Of a stretch of 64,000 bases of DNA, positions 41,601 through 56,300 are shown one piece after another. Within the stretch, counting starts at the first letter, position 1; each line of letters begins with the position of its first letter. Position numbers and translations under genes: made by a program. The notes beneath the pieces were generated by a model that saw nothing but the letters and a program-made list of their open reading frames with translations, had not been told where the DNA came from and made no database searches. Origin of the DNA: Hofstenia miamia (taxonomy: Eukaryota > Xenacoelomorpha > Acoela > Hofsteniidae); NCBI GenBank assembly GCA_900660155.1, contig CABFPE010000078.1, positions 516,377 through 580,376 of the forward strand, written 5' to 3'.

Positions 41601-44600
41601 GTAGCAGGCTATTTTTAGTTATCCTCGTGAATGAATAAAATTTCAACTTTTTATGATTAAAAAAGTTGAACAAATTAGGAGCAATTTTCAGTTATTAAAA
41701 TATTATATTTAACTAAAAACCCCTTCATCCTGTGATGCTTTCGGGTATTAAACATATATCTTTTTTAGTTCATAAGCAACCATAGTTGATCCTAAAACAT
41801 CTGTAGGTTTTAAAGCGAATATGAACACTTTCTTTTTGAATTGTTGTGGATCCACAATTGACAAGTCTAAAAACCAAAAAATATAGAATTGTTGAAGCCT
41901 CACAAAATGACAAATTTAGCTTCAATTGCCACAGGAAATAATGTATCAGTAGAAATAGTCGAAACTTATTTTAAATTGCCAAGTTGGAGTTAAAAAAATC
42001 CCTCTGATTAGCAAAAGTGTATAGTAGTTAAAAATATTGTTGTGATTGTGGAATAATGAACTATGGAGGCTTTACAGAATGCTGAAAACCACTAAAATAT
42101 CTGGCAACAACTCGCAGAGTAGTGGCTGTAGAAAATGATATGTCTAAGTTTCTAGAACAGCAAGATGCCTGTATAGCACGAAGGAATCTGCTAAAGCCCA
42201 ATATGTGTAAATTTATTGCAAAAATCGGATTTAAAACCAGAGTCCTTGTATGGAACTTTTTAGCGATTAAAAACTCCTATGAAAATTAAATAAAAATATA
42301 TTTATTAGTTGTTTTAGTACATTGTCAAATCTAATATCAATTTTCCATACATTTTATAATTTCTGAAGATGAGTAAATTATAGTCGAAAATGTCAAGCGA
42401 TGTGTTCTTATCCAATACATATATACAATAGTTGAAATAATAAATACAGCAAATTTCATGTGAATATGAATTAATAGAATAAAAATAAAATTTTCTAAAA
42501 ATAATTGAAAACTCCTAGTCGATATAAATTGTATAGGAGTTTTTAAACCATACTCTGTATTATTTCATGAATTGATATTGTTGCGAAAGAGGATATATTT
42601 AAAGCGTAGTATCTTTAGCCAAGTAAGTCCCTAGAATCCTAGATGCTAGATCAAAAAAATGCAAAGCAAGGTGAAAAGCTGAAGTATGAAAGGTGAAGCG
42701 TTATGGGCGTATACAAACTATACGAACTGCCTTCATGGCATAGAATATAAATTGACGTAAGAAATTAGACTAATGCGCACCTTTTAAAAAAGAAATTAGA
42801 CGCAACAGGCATCGCTTGAAAATTTCAATTCCTCACAAGGCCTTTGATAAAGGGGCACTTGCATCAAAATAATAAGCAGAAAATGATTTTTGAAACTTGA
42901 TTTAAAACGTATAATAAAATACGTCATCAAATATTTGCAAACAAATGTGAAGGTCGAAATTTTAATTTATGTAATGGCACCTCGATGGTGAGAGGAGCTG
43001 ATTCAGATGGCATTGTATGAGAAACAATAACAACAAAACACTCTGTTCAGTTATCTCCTGATTTGAGAGCAAAGACATTGTAATAAAAACAAAGATTCCC
43101 CGTCAATGCATAAAAGATTGAACTGTAAACATTTCAAATGAAAAGCAGTCTTTATTCTATCACCAGTTTAATATAACGCTCACTCTGCCGGTTGCGCAAA
43201 ATTAAAAGTATACTCAATAAAAACATCAGAATAGCGATACAACTCTTATCACTGGACACGGATGAGCTATCACACAGAAAAATCTCTTTCAAGTACTCAA
43301 CACTTTAACAATGAATTTTCAATTTCAGAGACTGGACACAAAAACATTTTTACAATTTTATCTAGTTGAAAATTTTTTGTAAAATTACTGAAAATCAAAT
43401 GTACAACACAAATTTGAAAGCAAATTTAGCTTATAATGATTACATGGCAGAGGCACGTGAAGGACTTTTAAAACTGGAGGAGGGAGGGCTGACACACATT
43501 TTTACAGAACAAAAGTAGTAAACAAAAAGCTTTTAGCAGACGAAAAAACCAAGGTAGAAAATTGAAACAAAAGTAAATTTACACAAAATACAATCGTCTG
43601 TTTTTAGCAGCAAATCGATTGATGACATCTTGAATGTCAATTCTAAAAACGTTATGTATGTAGATAAGAACAAGACATTTTCCATTTTTGAGGAAAAGAA
43701 CAATTTCAATTAAGTGTTAACAGCTCATTTCAGGGGGGGGGAGGTCGCCTTCTAAACGCGCCACTGCTACATGGTGATGAAAAATGTCGTATAGGAAAAA
43801 TCAACAAACCCAACAAAAATGGATTGTTTGTCTTGTATGGTTCGTAAAATTGTGTTTTGCAAAAAACTATTTAAAACCTTAAGTCGTTTTAAACAAAAAG
43901 TAAATGTGTTTTTCATTCAATTTTCAAAATTATTCTTTTCAAAGTTGAAAAAATGAATCAAATGATGTACACATAGATATTTTTATCCCAAGGGGAAACG
44001 AGAACAATCGTTAGTAGCAACCGAAGGCTCCTCAACTCGTTCAAAGAAAAAAACTATGACAGCATTTACGCAAGCATATTATTAAAAAAGTATTTCAAAC
44101 AGTTCATATTAGACAACATTTAGCCTGTTCCAAAAGTTAATTTATTCAACACTGAAGTTTTAATTCCGATCAGAATTTTCTAAAATATTTCAACAATACT
44201 TAAAATGAGTAAATTTTTGAACTGTATGCTGGCTAATAGATAATTTCGCTACAAAATAGTGTTCTCCTGATTTCAATATTAAATGTCCTTAATAAAAAAT
44301 TAATTTAAATTTTAATATGAAATTACATTACAAAACAAATTGGATAAGATGCAAAGAGAAATAGTTAACTGCAATAATTTCCTACACAGAAATAATAAAT
44401 TCCAAATTAATTAGATAGAACCGTAATTTAATTTTGGAAAAGGAAATATTACGAAAATGAAATTTCTCTGATTAAAAACTAGCATTTTAATTCAAAGTGT
44501 AATGTTATAAAACACAAATCTGGTTTATTTTATCAAATATTGTTGCGCTTTCTCCTTTGACTAGCGCATGCTAACGCGTATTCGTTCACATTTTAACAGC

Positions 44601-46381
44601 ATAACTAAGTCAGTCAGGCAATTTGACAAGATTCATGGACGAATTACAGAGAAATGATTTATCAAAGAACTTTTGATTGGCCACCTCACTAGAACAGATG
44701 ATCTACTTCAGATTTAATGCAACAGTAAATAACGCACTCAGCATATATTTGCATCGAAAGCCATAAATGCTAGAGTAATTTGAACATTAGCTACGCAAGA
44801 AATTTCGAGCAAAGTCAATGTTTATTTTAAACTAAATCTTTTAACCGTTCACTGTGACAATTCAAGCAAATTAAGAAGGGTGGAATGCAATTATGGGTGA
44901 ACGTTTAACCGAAAAAACCAAAAAAATTACTAAAACCGATTATTTCGATTTTTATTTCTATATAGCACGGAACCTTGTTTAAAAAGTAAACTGCTCATTG
45001 AAACTTTCAGTTATGCCTATTTGCTTCATAATTTTTGTTTGCAAAACGACTGGTCAGTTCGATTACATTAGTATAGGAGTGATGTGTATACATCACTTTT
45101 ACGTTGAAATCAAGAAGGAACCTCAACATGGTGACCACAAGGCGAGGTATGAAAAAAATAAATAAAATTCAGTTAAGTTGTTACAATTCATGAATAAATT
45201 GATTCTTTTCCAGTATTATTGTTTTGTGTAAAACCGAAAGCGAACCGAGAGTCAAAATTCACTAACCGCTATCATTAAATGCAATGTATGACTTGAAAAA
45301 ATGTGAAATTTGAAAATAACATTTAGTACCACTACATAATTCTAAATAAATTGGGAAACGAGATGAATGATTAGGTGTTAGGTGTGTGTGTGTTTGTGTG
45401 TGTGCATTATGTAATAAATTACATAATAATTATTCAAACGACATCGAATGAAAATAGAATATAAGAATAGAATTATTATAAAAATTCGTTCCCACGAAGT
45501 CTAAGGTAATTTAATTAAATATGAATGTGAAAAACTCTGATAGATATTTAAAACACTTCACTTAACTCTCCTTGATAAATACATCTTCACAAGCCTCTTT
45601 AATAATATATTTGCTGTGTCTCTTACATCTTATGCGATAGTTAATTCAAATATATTAGTTTTAGAAAAATGTGCCACTAAATGTTGATTACGTCCATACA
45701 AAATTGTTGTTGGTAATATACAATACTTTCTAATGAATGTATAATATTATACATGCTCGACAAATTCTTTGTTTGGCAATCAATTGAACATATTTTCCCA
45801 CGTGTTTCTTCGTGTGATTTTAAAGAATTTTAATTACATGCAAAGTCGTTGATAGACAATTAAGTGCTATAATAATCCAACCATACATGGGGGAATTGAT
45901 TGAAAAGTGTTTTGAACGCAAACAAGTTAGTTGAATTCTATTTTCTTAAGTGCTGATGACATCCTAAGAAAAAATAAGAACGAGTAGAGAATAATAACTT
46001 TGACAGCTGAACATACACATTTGCATGTCATTTCGACGCCACAAATCACAACGTTACGCTAATCTCCAACATTTATAATTAAATTCATGTTTTACTATAA
46101 AGTTCAATGGAAAATAAGATCAAAATTGCAATTCTATCAAAAAAACAGTGCAGCCGTGTAAACAGTAAAAGTCTAACTAAAAATACACATATGGACCTAT
46201 TTTATACGATCTTTCGAGTGATCGAATTAATACAGGACCAGATTTTGAAAAATATTATTTACCTTGTCCATATTAACAAGACATCGAGATCATTGTCACT
46301 AATGAGCCTATATTAATTGATTCTAGGCAAATATAGAAATGCAGCTACTCCACTGAGCAGTATCTAAAGTTAGACTAATTT

Positions 46382-46420
<39 letters not shown>

Positions 46421-49400
46421 ATATAAAAAACTATATTTTGCCACATGGGTAAAGGTAACATGGTGCCAAGTGGCGAAGTGTAAAGTTGTTGTAAAGATGA
46501 AATATAATTGAAAATTAGATGCCAAGAAAAATATAAAGGTGAAGCGTTAATGTATGTTTTCTCATCATGAAATTCAAAGATGAAAATTAATATTCAAGAG
46601 TGTGCTTAACATGCTAATTAAAATGATGAATTGACTTTATGACAAAGCGTTCACAACTGAAAACAGATGATAATTCCCTTATAGGCATTGTCTCAAATAA
46701 TTCATTAAACATAAAAGAACTCAAAAATCACAAATTAATTAATGCTTACATGCCTCAAATTACATCCGAATGCTCATTCAAAACACCTCGACGTGCATCT
46801 CATTTGAAAACGTAATAAGCCAATAGTTACTCACATAGATATATCTCACTAAGCACGAATTTTCATTATTGGCATAAGCAAACAAGCCTTAGGGCTTCAT
46901 GAAATGTCATTAGGTCAAAGAGTATGTGATTCAAGTATATGGAACATTTTAATACAATAAAATACAAAAACAATTAAATTTATGAATCATTAAAAATGTT
47001 TTGATAGACAAAAGTGTTGACTGAGCAAAATCCGCTCGTATTTTACGTAGACAACACTATCATTTAAACTTTGCTAGAAGACAGTTAACACTTTCTAATT
47101 CACCATTTGATGCTTGTCTCACTTAAAGTACGAGTGTTTTTATAAGTACCAGATGAAGTGCCAAATACTTCTTTCACGAACAATGCAAAATGTATAGAAG
47201 CATTATCAAAAACTATCATGCCATTTCCTTCTATATTTTATCATAACAGAAGCAACACCAGACAGTAAATGTCAGAAAGAATTGGAGCTTGGTGTTTAAC
47301 ATTGAATTACATATATTTTGTGATTGATACAATTATATTCCATTCTAATATTTTATACGATAATCACGAGATTAAGTGCAATAATATTCGGTTCTAAAAC
47401 ACATTCATTTGTTTACGCCGCAAATCCAAAACATCATTATCCTAAAAATTCTACGCCATTGTCTAAAAATATTAGCAAGGGGAAGAGGACACATTACCTA
47501 GTCTGGAAAAACAAAGTAGAGTAAAAATTCTATAAAATTCATTTTAAAGTTTTTCCTATCAAAGGAAATGAAGCAAAAGGTTTTGCAAATATTTTCCTTA
47601 CCAATTTTATGCTTATTTATTTATCTTAGGCATCGTTATATCTGAAGCTATCTAGAAAAGCACGAAAACACAGAGAATAAATTTCCCAAGCATCCATAGT
47701 TTACTTAAATTAACATGTGCATGTAAAATAGATTTTGCTATGTAATTTAAAGGACAAATATGTCGGATTTCTAAATGTGTAGAATTATGAATGCCAAGGT
47801 ATGAAAATGACTACTAATGTAAATAATTATCAACAATATTTTGAAAGAGCATTGAGAAAGACTTTAATGCGTTACTTGCAAAGTCAACTACCGAATGTTG
47901 AAATGACAACCAATCAAATCACTCGGTTGGTATTCGAGCTTTCGTTTTTGTTACGTAATTATTTCCGAGCAGTTCATTGAAAGTCTTTAGCCATCATAAA
48001 ACATATTGTGAAAAGCTTGCCTGTAAGAATATTTTTTTTACCAAAATAGTGAAATTTAAAAAAAAGGTTCTTGTGCATAAAATAACCTGACTCTCCAATA
48101 ATGAAACCTACTGAAATAAAGCTATGCGATAACTAATGGATAATTCATCATTGCTTGATTCCAACATAATTAATAATCGATTGAATTTTTTCCCAAAGCG
48201 ATGCTGTTTCAATTGCTTGTAGCTATCCAAAATGAATTAACAAAAAGATTTTTAAATAGTTTTGCGATTAAATTATCACAAGGATTTAGCATGAAATCAT
48301 TATAATAAATTTGAAAAATTATGTGTATACTTTATGTTTATTTTGACACTTTGTACATTCGACCTAAAGGTCGCAAATAGTGAAATATACTCCCTCTATC
48401 TAAAAAAATTAATAACTTGCAATACAGTAATTAAATTTCAAATTGAACATTAAAGTATATTATCATCAAAATGTTAAACTGTCTCTTTATTATTCATTAC
48501 TAATTGAAGTGTTCTTAAATATTAAAAATATTTTTTAGTTATTTGTATGAGTGCGTTAAGAGAAAGAGTCAAAATTCCAGAATTTTTTATACTTTAAAGA
48601 CGAAGTTAAAATACGAAATATCACTGTTCTAAATCCGACAATGGAGTTTAGACATTAACAACTGGCAATAATAAATTTAGTTAATATATTTTTAGTATTA
48701 TTATGCTATACTGTATTACATCAAAGGGACATTATGAGTTTTAACATCACGAGCTATTGAATGCATCACTTTCTCGCTAGATAGTGGAAACACTTAATCC
48801 AGAAACCCTGACAGAAAGAAACTTCTGAATAAAAAAGTTTGTTTAACCTACACGTCATCAATAAATTAAAATTGGTATTCTGATAAAAATTAGTGGATAT
48901 TTTAAAAGTAGCTCTCTAAATCTCCTAAAGCCATGTACGTCTTGAAATTCAAGCCTAAATTGCATTTGTAACACAACTCATCAAATGGATATTAACGATA
49001 CAAAATATACGAAGCAATTGAAGAATACAAACTATTTAAGTTACAAATAACGCAACCTTAGTCTAAGAACATATCATTGTTTAGGATAGGTCCTAACAAA
49101 ATATACAAAATTCATTCGATAACTAAACTAAATTATAATTGCCTATCTCTTGGAATTAAAACAGATGACGATCTACTTAATATTCAATGAATTCCTTTGA
49201 TCAGAGTAACATATGCGGTTATAATAAAAATTAATTAGCACATAAAATAAAAGTAGAGAAGTCGAAATACAAAAATGTGTATGGCAACGTCTGATTGATA
49301 TTCGTTGTGGCGCCATGAATGAAACGATTCTTACGTCTTAACCTTAGTTTCCAATAGCAAATCAATTATCATTTGTCGCTAATGATTAGTTTTTAATTGA

Positions 49401-50337
49401 GAACACATTGATTAATAAATTATCTGTAATTTAAAAAGTCAGTTTCCAACTTTAAGTAAATTATTTTGAAAAAGACGTTAATTGATGCAAATCTTTCTGC
49501 ATAATTAAATGTACAATTACTACGAAAACTAACACTTTCATTAAATTTAAGTCATTCAAACTTTGATAAACATGCAAAATTATGGCTGAAGGATGAAAAT
49601 TAAATTTTAGTAAAATGTTTTAGTGCCTATTTAATATTATTTCTTTAGTCTAGAAAATCCCGACATCTTTCTAAATATATATAAGTAATGCTAAAAATAT
49701 TTAAATAAATTAAAGAATTTCACATTTGAACACAAGATGGTGTAAAATAACATGTTGTTTACTATTATTTATTGAAGATTCCAGTGAGTGAACATGTGTC
49801 AAGAAATGTAATATTTGCATTGCAAATTGAGACACAAATGTGGATGAATACAGCTAGAAAAAATTAATAAATTAAAAAATATCCGTCCAGTCGGGAATCG
49901 CAAATGCCGCTTTGATAATTCACATTTTTGTTAGTACATAAATACATAAGTTTGTCTTTAAAAATATTTTATCAATGTATAAATAAACACATATGTGTAC
50001 TTTATATGCTTGCGCGGTGGCGGTTTGAAATTTTACACGCGGTACGGTGATAAATGTTTCACACAATTATTGATTTTTTGAGAAGCTTTTACTTGTTTTC
50101 TATTAGCTATATAATTATTTTCTTTGAAGTACACACTCTTAAAGTTATAAGATTAATTTTTATGTCAATTTTTTCTATTTGAAGAATTAATAAGGAATTA
50201 AAATGAGTTTCAGTTATCATCACCAACAAAAAGTTATAAAAATCGCGATAATTATATTCAACCCAGACCCATTCTAGAGCCATCTGGCTTAGAAATGGTT
50301 TCAATTCCAGAGCTAAAAAACTTGGCTTTCAACTACC

Positions 50338-50381
<44 letters not shown>

Positions 50382-53300
50382 TATATATATACATAAAATT
50401 TATATATATATATATATATTGAAAAAGATTTGATAGGCTGAATAAAATTCGGGAAAACATAATTACTTCAAGTAAAATGAATTGCTCAGCAATGACGTTA
50501 GTGAAGCTGTTTCAAAAAGTGAATTTTCACTTCCATTTTCAAATAAAACAAAAAATTATATTAGTTTTAATCAAACATCGAATTCATTTTAAATTTTTAA
50601 ATGCTACATCAATCTTACATAGTCAATACTGAATCGTGGTGATAATGAATAAAATATCTCATTTTAGATAGAAACCAACCATTTTCTAATTAAAAATTAT
50701 TTTGACAATTTAGACATGTTTCAACTACATGTAGACTACAGTTAGACCACATGATTAATTTGTACATTTACATCCTTTCTGTGCAATCAATAAAAGTAAC
50801 CATAAACGCCTCCTTAGGCCTTTCTGAAAAGCTTCACAATGATACACATGTGAAAAGGAAACATTGTTAACTTGTAAATGTATGTCCTTAAGGAGAAATC
50901 ATTACAAACTTCAACTTTAGCTAAAATACCTTGAAATACACGAGAAAAAAAGACATTAATGTCTCCATGATAAACTTACGACTCAATATAATTAAACGAA
51001 AAAACAAACACATAATAAAAAATAAATAGTACGTACTAAAAATAGATTTTGGATTGCATAAAATCATTTGAAATTAATTAGTAATTATTTCCTTGTGCTT
51101 CAGGTCTTTATACATGGATGTCACTATTCTTAAAAATGAACTGTAAAGTGTAATAAAATAGATGTTGATATTCATAAAATTTGCAGAAAAACAGTTTTTA
51201 TAAGAAGTCTGACCGAATAAAAAATCACAATTCAAAATTATCTAAAAGGGACAGATTATGTACTTCGTTGTTTGAATTTTTTGTTGAAATCAAGATACAA
51301 GCAAAATCAAAATGACTGCTTCTAAAAAGTAGAGTTAGAGCAAGAACTTGGGATTCTTCAATGTATGAAGATTTTAAAATCTAGAAATTAAATAAACTAA
51401 ATAAATAGAATTGGTAAGATAAATATAAAAGAAAGTTTGTTGATTGAGAACTTTTCAGCACAAAACCATAGTAAAAGTTTTATAACAATGAATTATTGAG
51501 AAATGCAATAAATAATATCACAAAAAATTACTAAACCTTAGTATTGGCAGAAATCCAATTGGAAGTTTCACTGTCATCGTCACACTTTTTAATCCAACGC
51601 TTAAGCCAGTAGCATCGGACTGGATCGTGCCAATTCTCACCACACTGGAAACATATTTGCTTACCGCACGAGCACTTAACTGCACTTTGCTTCACGTGTT
51701 TAGCGCGAAAGGCATGCCCACAATTTGGCGCGGGGCACCAGCGCATTAATCTATTACACTAAAATAGAAAGTAACATTTCTGAAATAATCAAATTTTGCT
51801 ATAGAACTACAATGGAGCCGAAATAATGCTCAATAATTGGTTTTTAATCAAAATAAATACTATTTTGTATGTATATTTTGAATTACCTTAACAAATTACC
51901 AGCATACGTTTTACTTATAAAAAATTTAAAATACGTGGAATTTAGTTCATCTGAGCAATATGGGTTAGTACGCATTGTCTCTCCTATTAACACAAATTTC
52001 AATAAGGATAGACAGTTTGAATTTATTAGTTTAATACACAAATGTTGCAGTATGGCTTTGGTTCAACAGTACAGACACATGGGAGGATACAGTGAGCACG
52101 GATAGGGCATTCAAAAATAATTAAGGTACATAAGCTAAAAATAAATGAATATATTTTATAAAAGATCTTTGCTTACACTTTAATTAAAAACTTCGCCGTA
52201 ACAACCAAGAAATATGCTTGAACCAACCAAAGAAAAAATACAAACTATAATGCTGCTGAAGTGGACGGTGCCAACACAAAAGAATTTACCATTATATTTG
52301 AAAGTTATTATGACCATTGTAAAAATCAGATATTGCAAGAATTCCCAGCGAGGCAATAAGCATAACATTATATATTTTGCAACATTAGCAAATATAGATA
52401 TTGCTCTTTACACAACAAGTAGTTGAGTCGATATGTTTGGTTCTGGCAGACTGATAATTGAATGGAACTAATCTTAAAAACATCATTATAATATAGGACT
52501 CGATAGCTGACTGAAAAAAAGAATTTCCTTTTAAAATAATGTTCTAATTAGAGCAAATTAATATGCTTAAAATGAATTTAGACGACGAAGCAGGAAGTAA
52601 TTCTATGTCCGTCTAATACACAAATGCCACACCATACTTTATGTCTTGAAAATATTACAATTTAGCATATTTCATTCCTACTAAGCAATTATTAATATTT
52701 TTAGAATATACTTTTAGTATTTTAGGCATTCTAGAACTCTTATCAGGTATATGTTCCACTGATGTAATTAGACTTATATTAAATTACACAGAATGATTAT
52801 TTGCTTATTTGCTCAGCTACTTTGACGAAATCCTTAGTGCGTTGAAGAGAAAGTCATGCATATCAGCTTAATAATATGGCCTACAACCGATTTTTGACAT
52901 ACCAAATTATTAGTCACCCCATCTATTTGAGTTGCTATTGTACAATTATTGCCCTGATCACTTATATTTTTGATTAAAGGTGTGTAAATATTACATATTC
53001 GTAGGCTCGGAAACAGCATACAAAAAATTATAAAATAATTACATGCAATACTCATATATGTTTGCATACATTACAGTATAACGTTTTTCGCGTGTATTGT
53101 AAATTACACATAATTAGAGGTTATTGTTGTTTGAGATAGAAAAGTACATGATATCACTCTTGAAGAACGTAATACCATTTTTATAGCAGTAGCTGCTCAT
53201 GATTCCACAATAAAGGAAGTTGCTATCAAATTTGGAATAGTGAATGTGGCCGAAAATGAATTACAATACCAAACTGTGACAGTATTATAGTTCGCAGTGC

Positions 53301-56300
53301 GACCTCTTATTCGCGATGGACTCTCGAGCAATTCACTGTCACCTTGAGGAATTAAGGTGCAAAGAATGACTCTAAGTCGGCGTTTGAACCAGCGTGGCTG
53401 TGATTATCTGAAACCCACTTTATTTGTCTCAAATCTTATTTGTCAAGTTTTATGAAAAATAAACGGTTAGAATGGGCTCAACTGCATGCTCCCTGGTCTA
53501 AAAACAATTGGAGAAAAGTTTGTTTTTCCAATGAGTTAACTTTTGAATGTCATCAGTGCAATAAACGACTAATGCTGCACCAACCTGGTATACACAGACC
53601 TACTTCAACCGGTGTGAAAAATCCAACTAAAGCAATGCAATGGTGTGGTAAATGATGAGTTTCAGAGGGACAGGTCGCTTACACATTGTTGAAGACATAA
53701 TGAAATCTGAAAAATACATTGATATTGTCAAAAACACATGTTACCACAGGCAAAAGAATGGATGGGGATGGAGCCCTTTTCACACTTCTAGGCGGTCCAA
53801 TAGCTTTCTTGGAGTTTCCGAATGTTTCAATTTTGCAGTGGCCAGGAAACAGTATGGATTTGAATCCACTTGAAACCTTCTGGGCCATAATGAAGGGACG
53901 AATGCGAAGCGAAGCACCCAATAGAAATCCTGAACTTATCTGTAAGCTTATTAAACTTTGGTTTAGAGATGAAACAGTCAAAGCAACATGTCAGCATTTA
54001 ATGAATTGTATGTTTCAAGGTGGAAATTAAAATTTTTGAATTAAGGATTAAAAACACAATTTGGTACATGTTTATTTTGCGTTTCTTAAGAAATAATGAT
54101 TTTTTTGCTTATTTCTTCTACATCCAAAATCAGCTCATAAAATCTGTNTCTATGTCCGTCTAATACACAAATGCCACACCATACTTTATGTCTTGAAAAT
54201 ATTACAATTTAGCATATTTCATTCCTACTAAGCAATTATTAATATTTTTAGAATATACTTTTAGTATTTTAGGCATTCTAGAACTCTTATCAGGTATATG
54301 TTCCACTGATGTAATTAGACTTATATTAAATTACACAGAATGATTATTTGCTTATTTGCTCAGCTACTTTGACGAAATCCTTAGTGCGTTGAAGAGAAAG
54401 TCATGCATATCAGCTTAATAATATGGCCTACAACCGATTTTTGACATACCAAATTATTAGTCACCCCATCTATTTGAGTTGCTATTGTACAATTATTGCC
54501 CTGATCACTTATATTTTTGATTAAAGGTGTGTAAATATTACATATTCGTAGGCTCGGAAACAGCATACAAAAAATTATAAAATAATTACATGCAATACTC
54601 ATATATGTTTGCATACATTACAGTATAACGTTTTTCGCGTGTATTGTAAATTACACATAATTAGAGGTTATTGTTGTTTGAGATAGAAAAGTACATGATA
54701 TCACTCTTGAAGAACGTAATACCATTTTTATAGCAGTAGCTGCTCATGATTCCACAATAAAGGAAGTTGCTATCAAATTTGGAATAGTGAATGTGGCCGA
54801 AAATGAATTACAATACCAAACTGTGACAGTATTATAGTTCGCAGTGCGACCTCTTATTCGCGATGGACTCTCGAGCAATTCACTGTCACCTTGAGGAATT
54901 AAGGTGCAAAGAATGACTCTAAGTCGGCGTTTGAACCAGCGTGGCTGTGATTATCTGAAACCCACTTTATTTGTCTCAAATCTTATTTGTCAAGTTTTAT
55001 GAAAAATAAACGGTTAGAATGGGCTCAACTGCATGCTCCCTGGTCTAAAAACAATTGGAGAAAAGTTTGTTTTTCCAATGAGTTAACTTTTGAATGTCAT
55101 CAGTGCAATAAACGACTAATGCTGCACCAACCTGGTATACACAGACCTACTTCAACCGGTGTGAAAAATCCAACTAAAGCAATGCAATGGTGTGGTAAAT
55201 GATGAGTTTCAGAGGGACAGGTCGCTTACACATTGTTGAAGACATAATGAAATCTGAAAAATACATTGATATTGTCAAAAACACATGTTACCACAGGCAA
55301 AAGAATGGATGGGGATGGAGCCCTTTTCACACTTCTAGGCGGTCCAATAGCTTTCTTGGAGTTTCCGAATGTTTCAATTTTGCAGTGGCCAGGAAACAGT
55401 ATGGATTTGAATCCACTTGAAACCTTCTGGGCCATAATGAAGGGACGAATGCGAAGCGAAGCACCCAATAGAAATCCTGAACTTATCTGTAAGCTTATTA
55501 AACTTTGGTTTAGAGATGAAACAGTCAAAGCAACATGTCAGCATTTAATGAATTGTATGTTTCAAGGTGGAAATTAAAATTTTTGAATTAAGGATTAAAA
55601 ACACAATTTGGTACATGTTTATTTTGCGTTTCTTAAGAAATAATGATTTTTTTGCTTATTTCTTCTACATCCAAAATCAGCTCATAAAATCTGTTAATTT
55701 ATAAATACTAATGCTGTTGAAAAACTGAAAACAACTATTTGAGGGGTGACTAATAATTTGGGATGTACTGTACATTACACATGTTTCTATATTCGCGCTT
55801 AAGGAATTATAACTATAAAGCGGATCAGTGGTAAAAGCTTAATAATGAAACTGGAAGTTTTGCACAAATATGCAAGTATTAGAATATTGCATGATTAAAT
55901 TGTACTACATCAATATTCAATTCCCAGATAATTTTCAATACCGTAAAAAATTAAACAGTATTTTTAAAAGTATGATTTGAAAATAAAGATGTAAGAGCTA
56001 TTGCGGAAGCATAACATATGTGGCGCATGAACGGCTGTTTGGGTGTTAAAGCCACTGCCAGTGTAAACATTCTAGCATTATTATTTATTATAAATTAAAA
56101 TTGTACCAAAATACTTATACGAATACGTGCATTGTCTATTAGTGGACAAAGCCAGAATTGCAAATGAGCCGACAGTTTCGACCCAATCCCAAATACAAAA
56201 AAAAATTGCCAAGCCCATCCCAAGTCCAAAAGAATTATAAAAAGTATTAATTAAATCAATATCACTCAATTTTTTGTAGCTAAATATATTCGACTGATTT

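Larger units (their letters stand above)
43775..51536. other. end of Ariadne intron 6, no gene seen
   Basis: AT-rich intron with three microsatellites (45381, 46384, 50340). A GTGATGT-GTAT-ACATCAC hairpin lies near 45080. AACCGAAA words at about 44900 and 45230 hint at an old element. A GC-richer patch with GCGCGGTGGCGG near 50010 is unexplained. Confidence 0.45.

Noticed and set aside
52834-53067. 77-codon minus-strand frame in the duplicated block, repeated at 54381-54614
   Set aside because: It runs antisense over the Tc1 left end; the two copies are identical only because of the duplication.
53679-53981. 100-codon minus-strand frame, repeated at 55226-55528
   Set aside because: It is the complement of the Tc1 transposase remains, not a separate gene.
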